From NCBI GenBank assembly GCA_038258425.1, contig JBBSPV010000005.1:1-64000 (forward strand): a stretch of 64,000 nucleotides of DNA, written 5' to 3'. Both the position numbers and the translations under genes were made by a program. Positions 16,897-25,500 of this stretch are shown here, in pieces. Numbering within the stretch: the first letter of the stretch is position 1; each line of letters opens with the position of its first letter. Source of the DNA: DATLGB01 sp038258425. Lineage in GTDB: Bacteria; Actinomycetota; Thermoleophilia; Solirubrobacterales; Solirubrobacteraceae. The notes under the pieces are model-generated. The model made no database searches. It worked only from the letters and a program-made list of their open reading frames with translations, and was not told where the DNA came from.

Positions 16897-18131
16897 CGCG
16901 CGGCCAGGCCGCCGCCCGGCGCCTCGTCTTCCTGCTGCTGTCCCGGGTTCATCGCGGGCAGCTCATCGTGCACGAGGACGGGCGGGAGTTCCGCTTCGGC
17001 CCGGGCGGCGACGACGAGCCCTCCGCGGTCGTCCACGTCGTCTCGCCGAGGGCGTGGCCCTTGCTGGTCAGGGGATCGTCCGGCCTGGGCCGGGCCTACG
17101 CCGACGGGCACTGGGACTCCCCGGACCTCACGTCGCTGATCCGCATCGCCGCGGTCAACACCGCCGAGCTCGACGCCGTCCGGCGCTGGGCCACGCCGGT
17201 GCGCGTGCCGTTCCAGCGCCTGCGCTCCCGGCGTGTCACCGAGCGCCAGGGCCGGACGGACATCTCCCGGCACTACGACCTCGGGACGGCGCTCTTCGAG
17301 CGGATGCTCGACCCGACGATGATGTACTCCTCGGCCTACTTCGCCGACCCCGGCATGACCCTCGAGGAGGCGTCGATCGCGAAGCTCGAGCTGACCTGCG
17401 ACAAGCTCGAGCTCGGGCCGGCCGACCACGTGCTCGAGATCGGCTCGGGTTGGGGCACCTTCGCGGTGCACGCCGCCACGACGCGCGGCTGCCGCGTCAC
17501 CACCACGACGATCTCCGCCGACCAGCTCGAGCACGCGCGTGCACGCGTGCGCGCGGCGGGCGTCGAGCATCTGGTGACCGTGGTCGGGCAGGACTACCGG
17601 GTCCTCGCCGGGTCCTACGACAAGCTCGTCTCGCTGGAGATGATCGAGGCCGTCGGCTGGCGCGACTTCGACACGTTCTTCCGCACCTGCTCGGACCGGC
17701 TCAAGCCGGAGGGGCTGATGCTCCTACAGGCGATCACCATGGACGACCGGGCCTACGCCGTGGAGAAGGCGTCGCGGTCGTTCATCCGGACGTTCGTCTT
17801 CCCCAACGGCTGCCTCCCCTCCCTGACCGTCATCCAGCGCTGCCTGGCCGCGGTGACCGACCTGTCCGTCGTCGGCCTGCAGGACCTCACTCCGCACTAC
17901 GTGGAGACGCTGCGCCACTGGCGGGCGAACTTCGAAGCGGCCCTCGGCGAGCTCGAGGCGCTCGGCTACGACGACCCCTTCCAGCGCATCTGGCGCCTCT
18001 ACCTCGCCTACTGCGAGGCGGGCTTCGCGGAGCGGCGGATCTCCGTCGCGCAGTGCGTCCTCGCGAAGCCGGGCTGGCGGGCGGCCCTGCCCGAGTCGGT
18101 GGCCGTCGTCCGCCTCGCCGCGACCGCCTGA
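16893..18131 (+). CDS. Cyclopropane-fatty-acyl-phospholipid synthase-type methyltransferase
   Basis: 412 residues, close to the usual CFA synthase length. The N-terminal lipid-binding domain includes GLGRAYADGHWDSPDLTSLI. The catalytic domain has ISRHYDLGTALFERMLDPTM, MYSSAYFADPGMTLEEASIA, SAM motif HVLEIGSGWGTFAVHAA, YDKLVSLEMIEAVG, FIRTFVFPNGCLPSLTVI and a C-terminal AYCEAGFAERRI. It transfers methyl from SAM to a double bond in phospholipid acyl chains, giving cyclopropane or methyl-branched products. Last gene of the FAD/DUF1365/CFA operon (ATGA overlap). Confidence 0.92.
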   Translation: MTRGQAAARRLVFLLLSRVHRGQLIVHEDGREFRFGPGGDDEPSAVVHVVSPRAWPLLVRGSSGLGRAYADGHWDSPDLTSLIRIAAVNTAELDAVRRWATPVRVPFQRLRSRRVTERQGRTDISRHYDLGTALFERMLDPTMMYSSAYFADPGMTLEEASIAKLELTCDKLELGPADHVLEIGSGWGTFAVHAATTRGCRVTTTTISADQLEHARARVRAAGVEHLVTVVGQDYRVLAGSYDKLVSLEMIEAVGWRDFDTFFRTCSDRLKPEGLMLLQAITMDDRAYAVEKASRSFIRTFVFPNGCLPSLTVIQRCLAAVTDLSVVGLQDLTPHYVETLRHWRANFEAALGELEALGYDDPFQRIWRLYLAYCEAGFAERRISVAQCVLAKPGWRAALPESVAVVRLAATA

Positions 18132-18138
18132 GGCCGCC

Positions 18139-19449
18139 CTACCCCGGGGCCGGCTGCCCGCGGAGGCCGCCGGAGCGCCCGGGCGCGAGGTCGGGCGACT
18201 CGCTGGCCTCCCGCGTGCCGAAGTGCACGCCCTTGGCCTCGCTGCCGATCGAGGTGAGGAAGATGACGACGAGCAGCGTCGGGACGATCACCGCCGCGAG
18301 CGCGAAGCCACCGGAGACGCTGGCCGCGAGTGCCGTCTGGATGGGCAGGTTGACCGCTGCGAGGAGGTTGCCGAGCTGGTAGGTCACCCCGGGGTAGAAG
18401 CCGCGGATCTCGTCCGGCGAGAGCTCGGTGAGGTGCGCCGGGATCACGCCCCAGGCGCCCTGCACGAAGAACTGCATGAGGAACGCGCCGAGCGTGATCA
18501 GGCCGAGCGTCGGTGCGAAGGCGAACAGCGGCACGATCGGCAGGGCCACGAGCGCGGTGAGGATGATCGTCCGCTTGCGGCCGAAGCGCTCGGAGAACGC
18601 GCCGAAGTACGCGCCGCCGATGATCGCGCCGAGGTTGTAGATCAGGGCGATGATGACCGTCGTGGTCGTGCCCGTGCCGAAGTCGTCCTCGAGGAAGGTC
18701 GGGAAGAAGTCCTGGGTGCCGTGGCTCATGAAGTTGAAGGCGCCCATGAGCAGGATCAGGTAGCCGAAGCGCTTGAGGACCCCCGGCTGCTTGAAGACGT
18801 CGCGCCAGCCCACGTTCGTCTCCTGCTGGCGGGCCTTGGTGGCCTCCCAGGCCTCGGACTCCTTCACCCGCAGGCGGATGAACAGCGCAAGCAGTGCGGG
18901 CAGCGCCGCGGCGACGAACAGTCCGCGCCAGCCGAAGGTCGGCTCGATGGCGAAGAACGCCAGGGCGGCGAAGAAGTAGCCGATCGGGTAGCCCTGCTGG
19001 AGGATGCCGGAGTAGAAGCCGCGCTTCTCCGTCGGGATCTTCTCCATGGCCAGCGAGGCGCCGAGGCCCCACTCGCCGCCCATGCCGATGCCGTAGAACG
19101 TACGCAGGATCAGCAGGACCGTCAGCGAGGGCGAGAACGCGGTCAGGACGCCGACGGTCGAGTAGTACAACACGCAGGCCAGCAGGGTCGGCCGGCGACC
19201 GAAGCGGTCGCCGCAGTAGCCGAAGATCGCGGCCCCGATGGGCCGGGCGGCGAGCGTCAGCGTCGTGGCGACCGCGACCTTCGTCTTGGACGTGTCGAAC
19301 GTCTTGGCGACGTCGGAGAGGACGAAGACGAGCAGGAAGTAGTCGAAGGCGTCCATCGCCCAGCCGAGCCAGGAGGCCAGGAAGGCGTTGCGCTGATCGC
19401 GGGTCAAGCCGCTGGCCTGCTCGCGGATCATGCCGATGCCGTAGCCCAT
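18139..19449 (-). CDS. MFS transporter, sialate/lactate:H+ symporter-like
   Basis: 436 residues with twelve predicted membrane segments. The MFS signature between helices 2 and 3 is GYCGDRFGRRPTLLACVLYY, repeated in the second half as FGAFSERFGRKRTIILTALV. DAFDYFLLVFVLSDVAKTF in helix 1 and RTFYGIGMGGEWGLGASLAM in helix 4 recall the SHS family (NanT, JEN1) and related carboxylate symporters. A monocarboxylate or acidic-sugar substrate coupled to protons is the best guess. A purine-rich Shine-Dalgarno (GAGGGAGAGGGG) precedes the ATG. It converges on the CFA operon with a 7-base gap and stands alone. Confidence 0.85.
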   Translation of the reverse strand: MGYGIGMIREQASGLTRDQRNAFLASWLGWAMDAFDYFLLVFVLSDVAKTFDTSKTKVAVATTLTLAARPIGAAIFGYCGDRFGRRPTLLACVLYYSTVGVLTAFSPSLTVLLILRTFYGIGMGGEWGLGASLAMEKIPTEKRGFYSGILQQGYPIGYFFAALAFFAIEPTFGWRGLFVAAALPALLALFIRLRVKESEAWEATKARQQETNVGWRDVFKQPGVLKRFGYLILLMGAFNFMSHGTQDFFPTFLEDDFGTGTTTTVIIALIYNLGAIIGGAYFGAFSERFGRKRTIILTALVALPIVPLFAFAPTLGLITLGAFLMQFFVQGAWGVIPAHLTELSPDEIRGFYPGVTYQLGNLLAAVNLPIQTALAASVSGGFALAAVIVPTLLVVIFLTSIGSEAKGVHFGTREASESPDLAPGRSGGLRGQPAPG

Positions 19450-19589
19450 CCGGATCCCCTCTCCCTCCGTCGCCGGGGAGGGGTGTTCCCGCCTAAGGCA
19501 CGGGTAAACCGTGCGTCGTCACCGCGGCGGGCGGGAGGCTGACGTACGCTTGCGCAGCGCCCGGCCACCCCCGCGACTCGGAGGCTTCC

Positions 19590-20006
19590 ATGAGCACTGA
19601 CATTCTCTTCGGCGACGAGCACGTCCGCCGCTACCGCGAGACGGGGGGCGAGGAGGGCTACGAGTGGCAGGGCACCACGTGCCTGCTGCTGACCACCGTC
19701 GGGCGCAAGACGGGCGAGCCGCGCACGCTGCCGCTGATCTTCCAGGACGACGACGGCCGCGCGGTGGTCGTCGCCTCCCGGGGCGGGGCGCCCCAGCATC
19801 CGGCCTGGTACCTCAACCTGCGCGCCAACCCGGAGGTCGAGCTCCAGATCAAGGCCGACGACTTCTCGGCGATCGCGCGCGACGCCGGGGGCGAGGAGCG
19901 CGAGCGCCTGTGGAAGGTCATGACGAGCGTGTGGCCCGCCTACGACGACTACCAGGCCAAGACGGACCGGCAGATCCCGGTCGTCGTGATCGAGCGGCAG
20001 TCCTGA
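19590..20006 (+). CDS. Nitroreductase/deazaflavin(F420)-dependent oxidoreductase family protein
   Basis: 138 residues, Ddn-like split beta-barrel (PF04075). Family landmarks are CLLLTTVGRKTGEPRTLPLI, VVVASRGGAPQHPAWYLNLR and NPEVELQIKADDFSAIARDA, then WPAYDDYQAKTDRQIPVVVI. Related mycobacterial proteins bind F420 and reduce quinones or nitroimidazoles; here the cofactor is inferred from family. The stop overlaps the presumed start of the following NAD-dependent reductase, so they are coupled. Confidence 0.9.
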   Translation: MSTDILFGDEHVRRYRETGGEEGYEWQGTTCLLLTTVGRKTGEPRTLPLIFQDDDGRAVVVASRGGAPQHPAWYLNLRANPEVELQIKADDFSAIARDAGGEERERLWKVMTSVWPAYDDYQAKTDRQIPVVVIERQS

Positions 20007-21067
20007 GCTGCGCGCTGGTCACCGGCTTCCCCGGCTTCATCGGGCGGCGGCTGGTCCGCGCCCTGCGCGCGGGGCGTCCCGAACTGCGCCTCGTCGTCCT
20101 CGTCGAGGGGCGCGTCGAGGCCGCGGCGCGCGAGCTGGCCGGCGACGACGCGGAGGTCGTGGTCGGCGACATCGGCGAGCCGCGGCTTGGGCTCGCCGCC
20201 ACGGACTGGGACCGCCTGACCGCGGAGATCACCCACGTCTTCCACCTCGCGGCGATCTACGACCTCGCGGTCCCGGTCGCCCTGGCGCGCCGGGTCAACG
20301 TCGAAGGCACGGGGCACGTGCTCGACCTCTGCCTGGCCGCCCCGAACCTCGAGCGGCTCACGTACGTGAGCACGGCCTACGTGGCCGGCCGGCGCGAGGG
20401 CACGGTCTACGAGCACGAGCTCGTGATGGGCCAGCGCTTCAAGAACCACTACGAGGCGACGAAGTTCCAGGCCGAGGTCTGGGTCCACGAGCGCCGCGAC
20501 GCCGTCCCGACCACGATCCTGCGGCCCGCGGTGGTCGTCGGCGACTCGCGGACGGGCGAGACGGAGAAGTTCGACGGGCCGTACTACCTGCTGCGCAACG
20601 TCTCCCGGATGACCGGGCTCGGGCGCCCGGTCATGCAGTTCGGCTCCTCCTCCGCGACGTTCAACGTCGTGCCGGTGGACTTCGTCGTCGCGGCGATCGC
20701 GCGCACGGCGTTCATGGAGGCCGCGGTGGGGGAGACGCTGCACCTCGTCGATCCCGACCCGGTCACGACCCGGGCGCTCGTGACCGCCCTCTCGCTCGCC
20801 TACGCGGGCCGGCCGCCCGTCGGCCGCATCCCGCCCGGGCTCGTCGAGGCGGCCCTGCGCGCGCGGCCGGTGCGCGACCTGTTCGGGGGCACGCCGCGCG
20901 AGTCGATCGTCTACCTCAACCATCCCGTCGCCTTCGACACCCGGCGCACGGTGGCGCTGCTCGGGCCGGAGGACCTGGCCCCGCCGCCGTTCGCCGACTA
21001 CGTCGACGCGATGGTGGGCTTCTTCCGCGCGCACGAGCACGACCCGCGCCTCGTGCCGGCGCGCTGA
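20003..21067 (+). CDS. Extended SDR / thioester-reductase-like NAD(P)-binding protein
   Basis: 354 residues. The Rossmann motif VTGFPGFIGRRLVRALRAG begins at residue 5, followed by VVVGDIGEPRLGL, HVFHLAAIYDL, YVSTAYVAGRREGTVYEHEL, the catalytic HYEATKFQAE (Y-x-x-x-K) and TILRPAVVVGDSRTGE. This is the NAD_binding_4/fatty-acyl-CoA-reductase-like branch of extended SDRs; substrate unknown, perhaps a lipid or thioester. No ATG, GTG or TTG exists between the upstream gene's end and the Rossmann loop in this frame. CTG 20003, overlapping the upstream stop as CTGA, is therefore the most likely start. Confidence 0.82.
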   Translation: MSCALVTGFPGFIGRRLVRALRAGRPELRLVVLVEGRVEAAARELAGDDAEVVVGDIGEPRLGLAATDWDRLTAEITHVFHLAAIYDLAVPVALARRVNVEGTGHVLDLCLAAPNLERLTYVSTAYVAGRREGTVYEHELVMGQRFKNHYEATKFQAEVWVHERRDAVPTTILRPAVVVGDSRTGETEKFDGPYYLLRNVSRMTGLGRPVMQFGSSSATFNVVPVDFVVAAIARTAFMEAAVGETLHLVDPDPVTTRALVTALSLAYAGRPPVGRIPPGLVEAALRARPVRDLFGGTPRESIVYLNHPVAFDTRRTVALLGPEDLAPPPFADYVDAMVGFFRAHEHDPRLVPAR

Positions 21068-21075
21068 GCGCCGCC

Positions 21076-21081
21076 TAGCCT
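21076..21081 (+). promoter_or_regulatory. -10-like hexamer TAGCCT
   Basis: TAGCCT ends 8 bases before the ATG at 21090, consistent with a leaderless or nearly leaderless transcript for the cupredoxin-like gene. Confidence 0.35.
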
Positions 21082-21089
21082 GTCGGGAG

Positions 21090-21515
21090 ATGCCCCGGCG
21101 TCAGCGCCTGACCTTCCTCGCCGTCGCTGCGGTGATCGCCGTCGTGGCGATCGTGCTCATCACGCGCGGGGACGCGACGACCGACACGGCGGCGACCCCG
21201 ACCGCGACGCCCAGCCGCGGCGAGGCGCAGGCCAAGTCGCGCAAGACGGCGACCCCCGCGCCCCGGCCGGCGGTCAAGACGCTCGAGGCCGGACGGATCC
21301 AGCGCATCACCGCGACCCAGGGCGACCGGGTCACCTTCAAGGTCAAGGCCGCCAAGGCCGACGAGGTCCACCTCCACGGCTACGACATCAAGAAGGACGC
21401 CGCGGCCGGCCAGACCATCACCTTCAGCGTCAAGGCCGACATCACGGGCGTCTTCGAGATCGAGTTCGAGGCGCAGGGCGAGCAGATCGGCTCACTGGTC
21501 GTCGAGCCGAAGTGA
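21090..21515 (+). CDS. Membrane-anchored cupredoxin-like protein
   Basis: 141 residues: a basic N-terminus, one hydrophobic helix (FLAVAAVIAVVAIVLI), a Thr/Ala/Pro linker and a domain of about 75 residues. The domain pattern (GRIQRITATQGDRVTFKVKA, DEVHLHGYDIKKDAAAGQTI, GVFEIEFEAQGEQIGSLVVE) is that of the short cupredoxin-like proteins common in actinobacteria. HLHGYD supplies candidate metal-ligand His residues, but the canonical Cys of blue copper proteins is absent. Copper binding is therefore uncertain. Convergent with hrpA. Confidence 0.75.
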   Translation: MPRRQRLTFLAVAAVIAVVAIVLITRGDATTDTAATPTATPSRGEAQAKSRKTATPAPRPAVKTLEAGRIQRITATQGDRVTFKVKAAKADEVHLHGYDIKKDAAAGQTITFSVKADITGVFEIEFEAQGEQIGSLVVEPK

Positions 21516-21545
21516 TCACGGGACAAGGGCGCCGGCGAGACCCCG

Positions 21546-24500
21546 CTACTCGAGGAGGCGGCGCACCCGCTTGGCGCTGACGGACCCGTGGACGCCGAGC
21601 GCCGGCGCGAACAGCGCCACGCGTAGCTCCTGCAGCAGCCAGAAGGCCTCGTCGGCGGGCCCGACGCCGCGGGCGTCGGCGAGCGCCTCGAGCGCGGTGA
21701 TCGCCCGCTGGCGGTCGAGGTCGGGCGCCGGCGCGGCCGGCAGCCGCTCCAGGCGGTGGGCGGCGGCGCGCAGATAGCGCTCGACGTCGGGCAGCCGCCC
21801 GGCCCCGAATGCCGCCGCGAGCCCCGGCCGCAGGAGCCGGTCGCGCTGGCGCTCGACGTCGAGCTTCGCCGCCTGCACCGCGGGGCCCCGCAGCGCCGCG
21901 AGCCCGTCCTGCACCGCCCGCGCGGCGGCGAGCACGCGCACGAGGCGCCCGACCACCCCGGTGGTGGCGGCCACGAGCCGCCCGGCCACCCGCGTGCGCA
22001 GCGTCGCGAAGCCCTCCGCGGTCCACACCGGCCCGCCGGCGTCGGCGAGCAGGACGTCGAGCGCCGCGACCGCCGCGTCCTCGAGCAAGGGCGCCGCGCC
22101 GCCGTGCGGCGCCGTGGCGAGCAGCAGCTGGGCCTCGACGCCGAGCCGGGCGGTGACGCCCTTCGCAGGCGACGGGAGGCTGAGGGCCAGCAGCCGGCGG
22201 GTGCCGGCCACCATCGCGTCGGCCTGGGCCTCGGGCGACTCGAGCACCCGCACGGCCACCGTGGCGCCCTCGTCGGCGAGCGCCGGGTAGCCCGTGGCCC
22301 CGAGCGCCTCGACCTCGCGCGGCAGCGTCTCGAGGTCCGGCGGCCAGTCGCGCAGGCCCTCGCGCACGAGGCCACGGGCTGCGGCGTCCAGCGCCGCCCG
22401 CAGGCCCGGGCGCACCGCGGCCCGGACGGCCTCGAGGTCCTGTCCCGTGGCGAGCGTCGCGCCGTCCGCGCCTTCCACGGCGAAGGTCATCCGCAGGTGG
22501 GGCGGCAGGACGACGCCATCCCACGCCCGGGCCGGGACGGCGACCCCGCGCAGCTCCTCGACGAGGTCGGCGACCTGCCCGGTGACCGGGCCGACGCGGG
22601 GCCGCAGGCGGGCCGTGATCGCCGCCGCGGTCTCCGGAATCGGCACGAGCGGCCGCCGCAGCTCCTTGGGCAGCGCACGCAGCAGGGCCGTGACGAGCTC
22701 CCCGCGCAGCGCGGGCACGAGCCAGTCGAAGCCGGTGGCACGCACCGCGCCGAGCCGGGCCAGCGGGACGTGCACGGTGACGCCGTCGATCGCCGACCCG
22801 GGATCGAACGCGTAGGACAGCCGCAGCCGCAGGTCGCCCTGCTTCCACGTCTCCGGCCGGGCGCGGTCGTCGAGCGTCGCCGCCGCGGCCGGGTCGAGCA
22901 GATCCTCCCGGGTGAACGTCAGCCGGTCGGGCTGCCGCCGCCGTTCGTCCTTCCACCAGCGGTCGAAGTGGCGGCCCGAGACCACGTGCTCGGGCACGCG
23001 CGCGTCGAAGAACGCGTGCAGCGCCTCGTCGCCCACGAGCAGGTCCATCCGCCGCATGCGATCCTGCAGCTCGCGCACCGCCTCGACCTGGCGGGCGTTC
23101 TCGGCCACGAACGCATGGCGGGTGTCCCAGTCGCCCTCCACGAGCGCGGAGCGCAGGAAGCGGTCGCGCGCGAGCTCCGGGTCGATGCGCCCGTAGGCGA
23201 CGGCCCGCGCGGCGACGATCGGCAGCCCGTAGAGCGTGACGCGCTCCGTGGCGACGACGGCCGCCCGCTCGCGCGACCAGCGCGGGTCGTCGTAGGTCCG
23301 CTTGAGCAGATGGCCGGCGAGGGGCTCGACCCAGCGCGGCTCGATCCGCGCGGCGGTCCGGCCCCACAGCCGGGAGGTCTCCACCAGCTCGGCGACCATG
23401 ACCCAGGCCGGTGGCTTGCGGGCCAGCGCCGAGGCCGGGAAGAGCGCGAAGCGGGCGTTGCGTGCGCCCTGGTACTCGCGCCGAGCGGCGTCGCGCAGCC
23501 CGAGGTGGCTGAGCAGCCCGGCGAGCAACGCCTGGTGGATCTCGTCCGGCTCGGCGGGGACCTCGTTGACGTCCAGGCCGACGTTGCGCGCCGCCGCGCG
23601 CAGCTGGCCGGCGAGGTCCTGCCACTCGCGCACCCGCAGGTAGTGCAGGTACTCCTCGCGGCAGCGCCGGCGGAACTGGTTGCCGCTGAGCTCGCCGCGC
23701 TGCTCGCGCAGGTGGCGCCAGAGGTTGACGAAGGCGAGGAAGTCCGAGCGCTCGGGGCCGACGTGGCGGGCGTGGACCGCGTCGGCGGCCTCGCGCTTGT
23801 CGGCCGGCCGCTCCCGCGGGTCCTGGATGGAGAGGGCGGCGGCGATGACGACCACCTCATCCACGCAGCGCAGCCGCCCCGCCTCGAGCACCATCCGCCC
23901 CAGCCGCGGGTCGACGGGCAGCTGCGCGAGCCGGCGGCCCGTCTGCGTCAGGCGCCGGCGCGGATCGGTCGCGCCCGGGTCGATCGCCCCGAGCTCGTGC
24001 AGCAGGTTGAGGCCGTCGCGGATCTGGCGGCGGTCCGGCGGGTCGAGGAACGGGAAGTCGGCGATCTCGCCGAGGCCGAGCGCGGCCATCTGCAAGATCA
24101 CCGAGGCGAGGTTCGTCCGCAGCACCTCCGGGTCGGTGAAGGGCGGCCGCGTCGCGAAGTCCTCCTCGGCGTAGAGACGGATGCACACGCCCTCCGCCAC
24201 GCGCCCGCAGCGGCCCTTGCGCTGGTCGGCCGAGGCCTGGGAGACGGGCTCGATCGGCAGGCGCTGGACCTTCAGCCGCGCCGAGTAGCGGCTGATCCGC
24301 GCGGTGCCGGGATCAACCACGTAGCGGATTCCGGGCACGGTCAGCGACGTCTCGGCGACGTTGGTGGCGAGCACGACCCGGCGCCGCGGCCCGGGCCGGA
24401 AGACCTTGGCCTGTTCGGCGTTGGACAGCCGCGCGTAGAGCGGCAGCACGTCCGTGTCGCCGCCGAAGCGGCCCTGCAGCGCCTCGGCTGTGTCGCGGAT

Positions 24501-25394
24501 CTCGCGCTCGCCGGAGAGGAACACGAGCACGTCGCCCGGGCCCTCGCGCTGCAGCTCGGCCACCGCGTCGCCGACGACCTCCGCCGGGTCGGGGTCGAGC
24601 TCCGCGTCCGGCGGGCGATAGCGGACCTCGACGGGATACGTCCGGCCGGAGACCTCGACCACGGGCGCGTCGGAGAAGTGGCGGGCGAAGCGGCCCGGAT
24701 CGATCGTCGCCGAGGTGATCACGAGCTTGAGGTCCGGGCGGCGCGGCAGCAGCCGGTGCAGCACACCGAGCAGGAAGTCGACGTTGAGCGAGCGCTCGTG
24801 CGCCTCGTCGACGATCACCGTGTCGTAGCGCAGCAGGAGTGGGTCGCGCTGGACCTCGGCGAGCAGCAGCCCGTCCGTGACGAGCCTGACGAGCGTGTCG
24901 GCGTCCTTGGAGCGGTCGTCGAAGCGCACGGCGTAGCCGACCGCCTCGCCGAGCGGCACGCCGAGCTCGTCGGCGATCCGCGCCGCCACCGTGCGTGCCG
25001 CGAGCCGCCGCGGCTGGGTGTGGGCGATCGCCCCGCGTACGCCGCGGCCGAGCTCGAGGCAGAGCTTGGGCAGCTGCGTCGTCTTGCCCGAGCCCGTCTC
25101 GCCGGCGACGACGACGACCTGATGCTCGCCGAGCGCCGCGAGCAGGTCCTCCCGGCGCCCGGACACGGGCAGCTCCGGCGGATAGGTGACCGTGGGCACG
25201 AGAGCCCGGCGACGCCGCACGCGGGTCTCCGCACGCTCGACCTCGGTTGCGAGCTCTCGCAGCGGGGCCGCCCCGGCGTCCGGGCGCAGGCGCTGGAGAC
25301 GGCGGCCCAGGCGCGCCTCGTCGCGCAGGGTCAGCCCCGCCAGGCGGGCGCGCAGCTCCGCCGGCCGCGGCGCTTCGGCGGGCGGGGCGGACAT
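21546..25394 (-). CDS. hrpA: ATP-dependent RNA helicase HrpA
   Basis: 1282 residues, the usual length of bacterial HrpA. DEAH-box motifs are intact: Walker A VAGETGSGKTTQLPKL (near residue 100), AHTQPRRLAARTVAARIADE, DTVIVDEAHERSLNVDF (DEAH near residue 200), LVITSATIDPGRF, VLATNVAETSLTVPGIRYVV and DQRKGRCGRVAEGVCIRLY. The HA2 and OB-fold regions follow, and the long C-terminal DUF3418 domain is complete. HrpA unwinds or remodels RNA and is linked in E. coli to mRNA processing and stalled-ribosome rescue. Start ATG 25394 has TACCCT 6 bases upstream. A 1243-codon antisense open frame is a GC-bias mirror, not a gene. Confidence 0.96.
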   Translation of the reverse strand: MSAPPAEAPRPAELRARLAGLTLRDEARLGRRLQRLRPDAGAAPLRELATEVERAETRVRRRRALVPTVTYPPELPVSGRREDLLAALGEHQVVVVAGETGSGKTTQLPKLCLELGRGVRGAIAHTQPRRLAARTVAARIADELGVPLGEAVGYAVRFDDRSKDADTLVRLVTDGLLLAEVQRDPLLLRYDTVIVDEAHERSLNVDFLLGVLHRLLPRRPDLKLVITSATIDPGRFARHFSDAPVVEVSGRTYPVEVRYRPPDAELDPDPAEVVGDAVAELQREGPGDVLVFLSGEREIRDTAEALQGRFGGDTDVLPLYARLSNAEQAKVFRPGPRRRVVLATNVAETSLTVPGIRYVVDPGTARISRYSARLKVQRLPIEPVSQASADQRKGRCGRVAEGVCIRLYAEEDFATRPPFTDPEVLRTNLASVILQMAALGLGEIADFPFLDPPDRRQIRDGLNLLHELGAIDPGATDPRRRLTQTGRRLAQLPVDPRLGRMVLEAGRLRCVDEVVVIAAALSIQDPRERPADKREAADAVHARHVGPERSDFLAFVNLWRHLREQRGELSGNQFRRRCREEYLHYLRVREWQDLAGQLRAAARNVGLDVNEVPAEPDEIHQALLAGLLSHLGLRDAARREYQGARNARFALFPASALARKPPAWVMVAELVETSRLWGRTAARIEPRWVEPLAGHLLKRTYDDPRWSRERAAVVATERVTLYGLPIVAARAVAYGRIDPELARDRFLRSALVEGDWDTRHAFVAENARQVEAVRELQDRMRRMDLLVGDEALHAFFDARVPEHVVSGRHFDRWWKDERRRQPDRLTFTREDLLDPAAAATLDDRARPETWKQGDLRLRLSYAFDPGSAIDGVTVHVPLARLGAVRATGFDWLVPALRGELVTALLRALPKELRRPLVPIPETAAAITARLRPRVGPVTGQVADLVEELRGVAVPARAWDGVVLPPHLRMTFAVEGADGATLATGQDLEAVRAAVRPGLRAALDAAARGLVREGLRDWPPDLETLPREVEALGATGYPALADEGATVAVRVLESPEAQADAMVAGTRRLLALSLPSPAKGVTARLGVEAQLLLATAPHGGAAPLLEDAAVAALDVLLADAGGPVWTAEGFATLRTRVAGRLVAATTGVVGRLVRVLAAARAVQDGLAALRGPAVQAAKLDVERQRDRLLRPGLAAAFGAGRLPDVERYLRAAAHRLERLPAAPAPDLDRQRAITALEALADARGVGPADEAFWLLQELRVALFAPALGVHGSVSAKRVRRLLE

Positions 25395-25500
25395 GGGTCG
25401 AGGGTAGGTCGGGCCGCGCCGGGCTCGCCGCAACTCGCGACTCGGCGGTGGGTTGCATCTCCCGTCCGCCCTAGTTCCGCCGCCTGAGACCTGGAGGGTC

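Noticed and set aside
21756..25487. A 1243-codon open frame on the plus strand opposite hrpA
   Set aside because: It is antisense to a complete HrpA with all motifs; its product is low-complexity (R/G/A/H-rich) as expected for mirrored GC-rich coding DNA.
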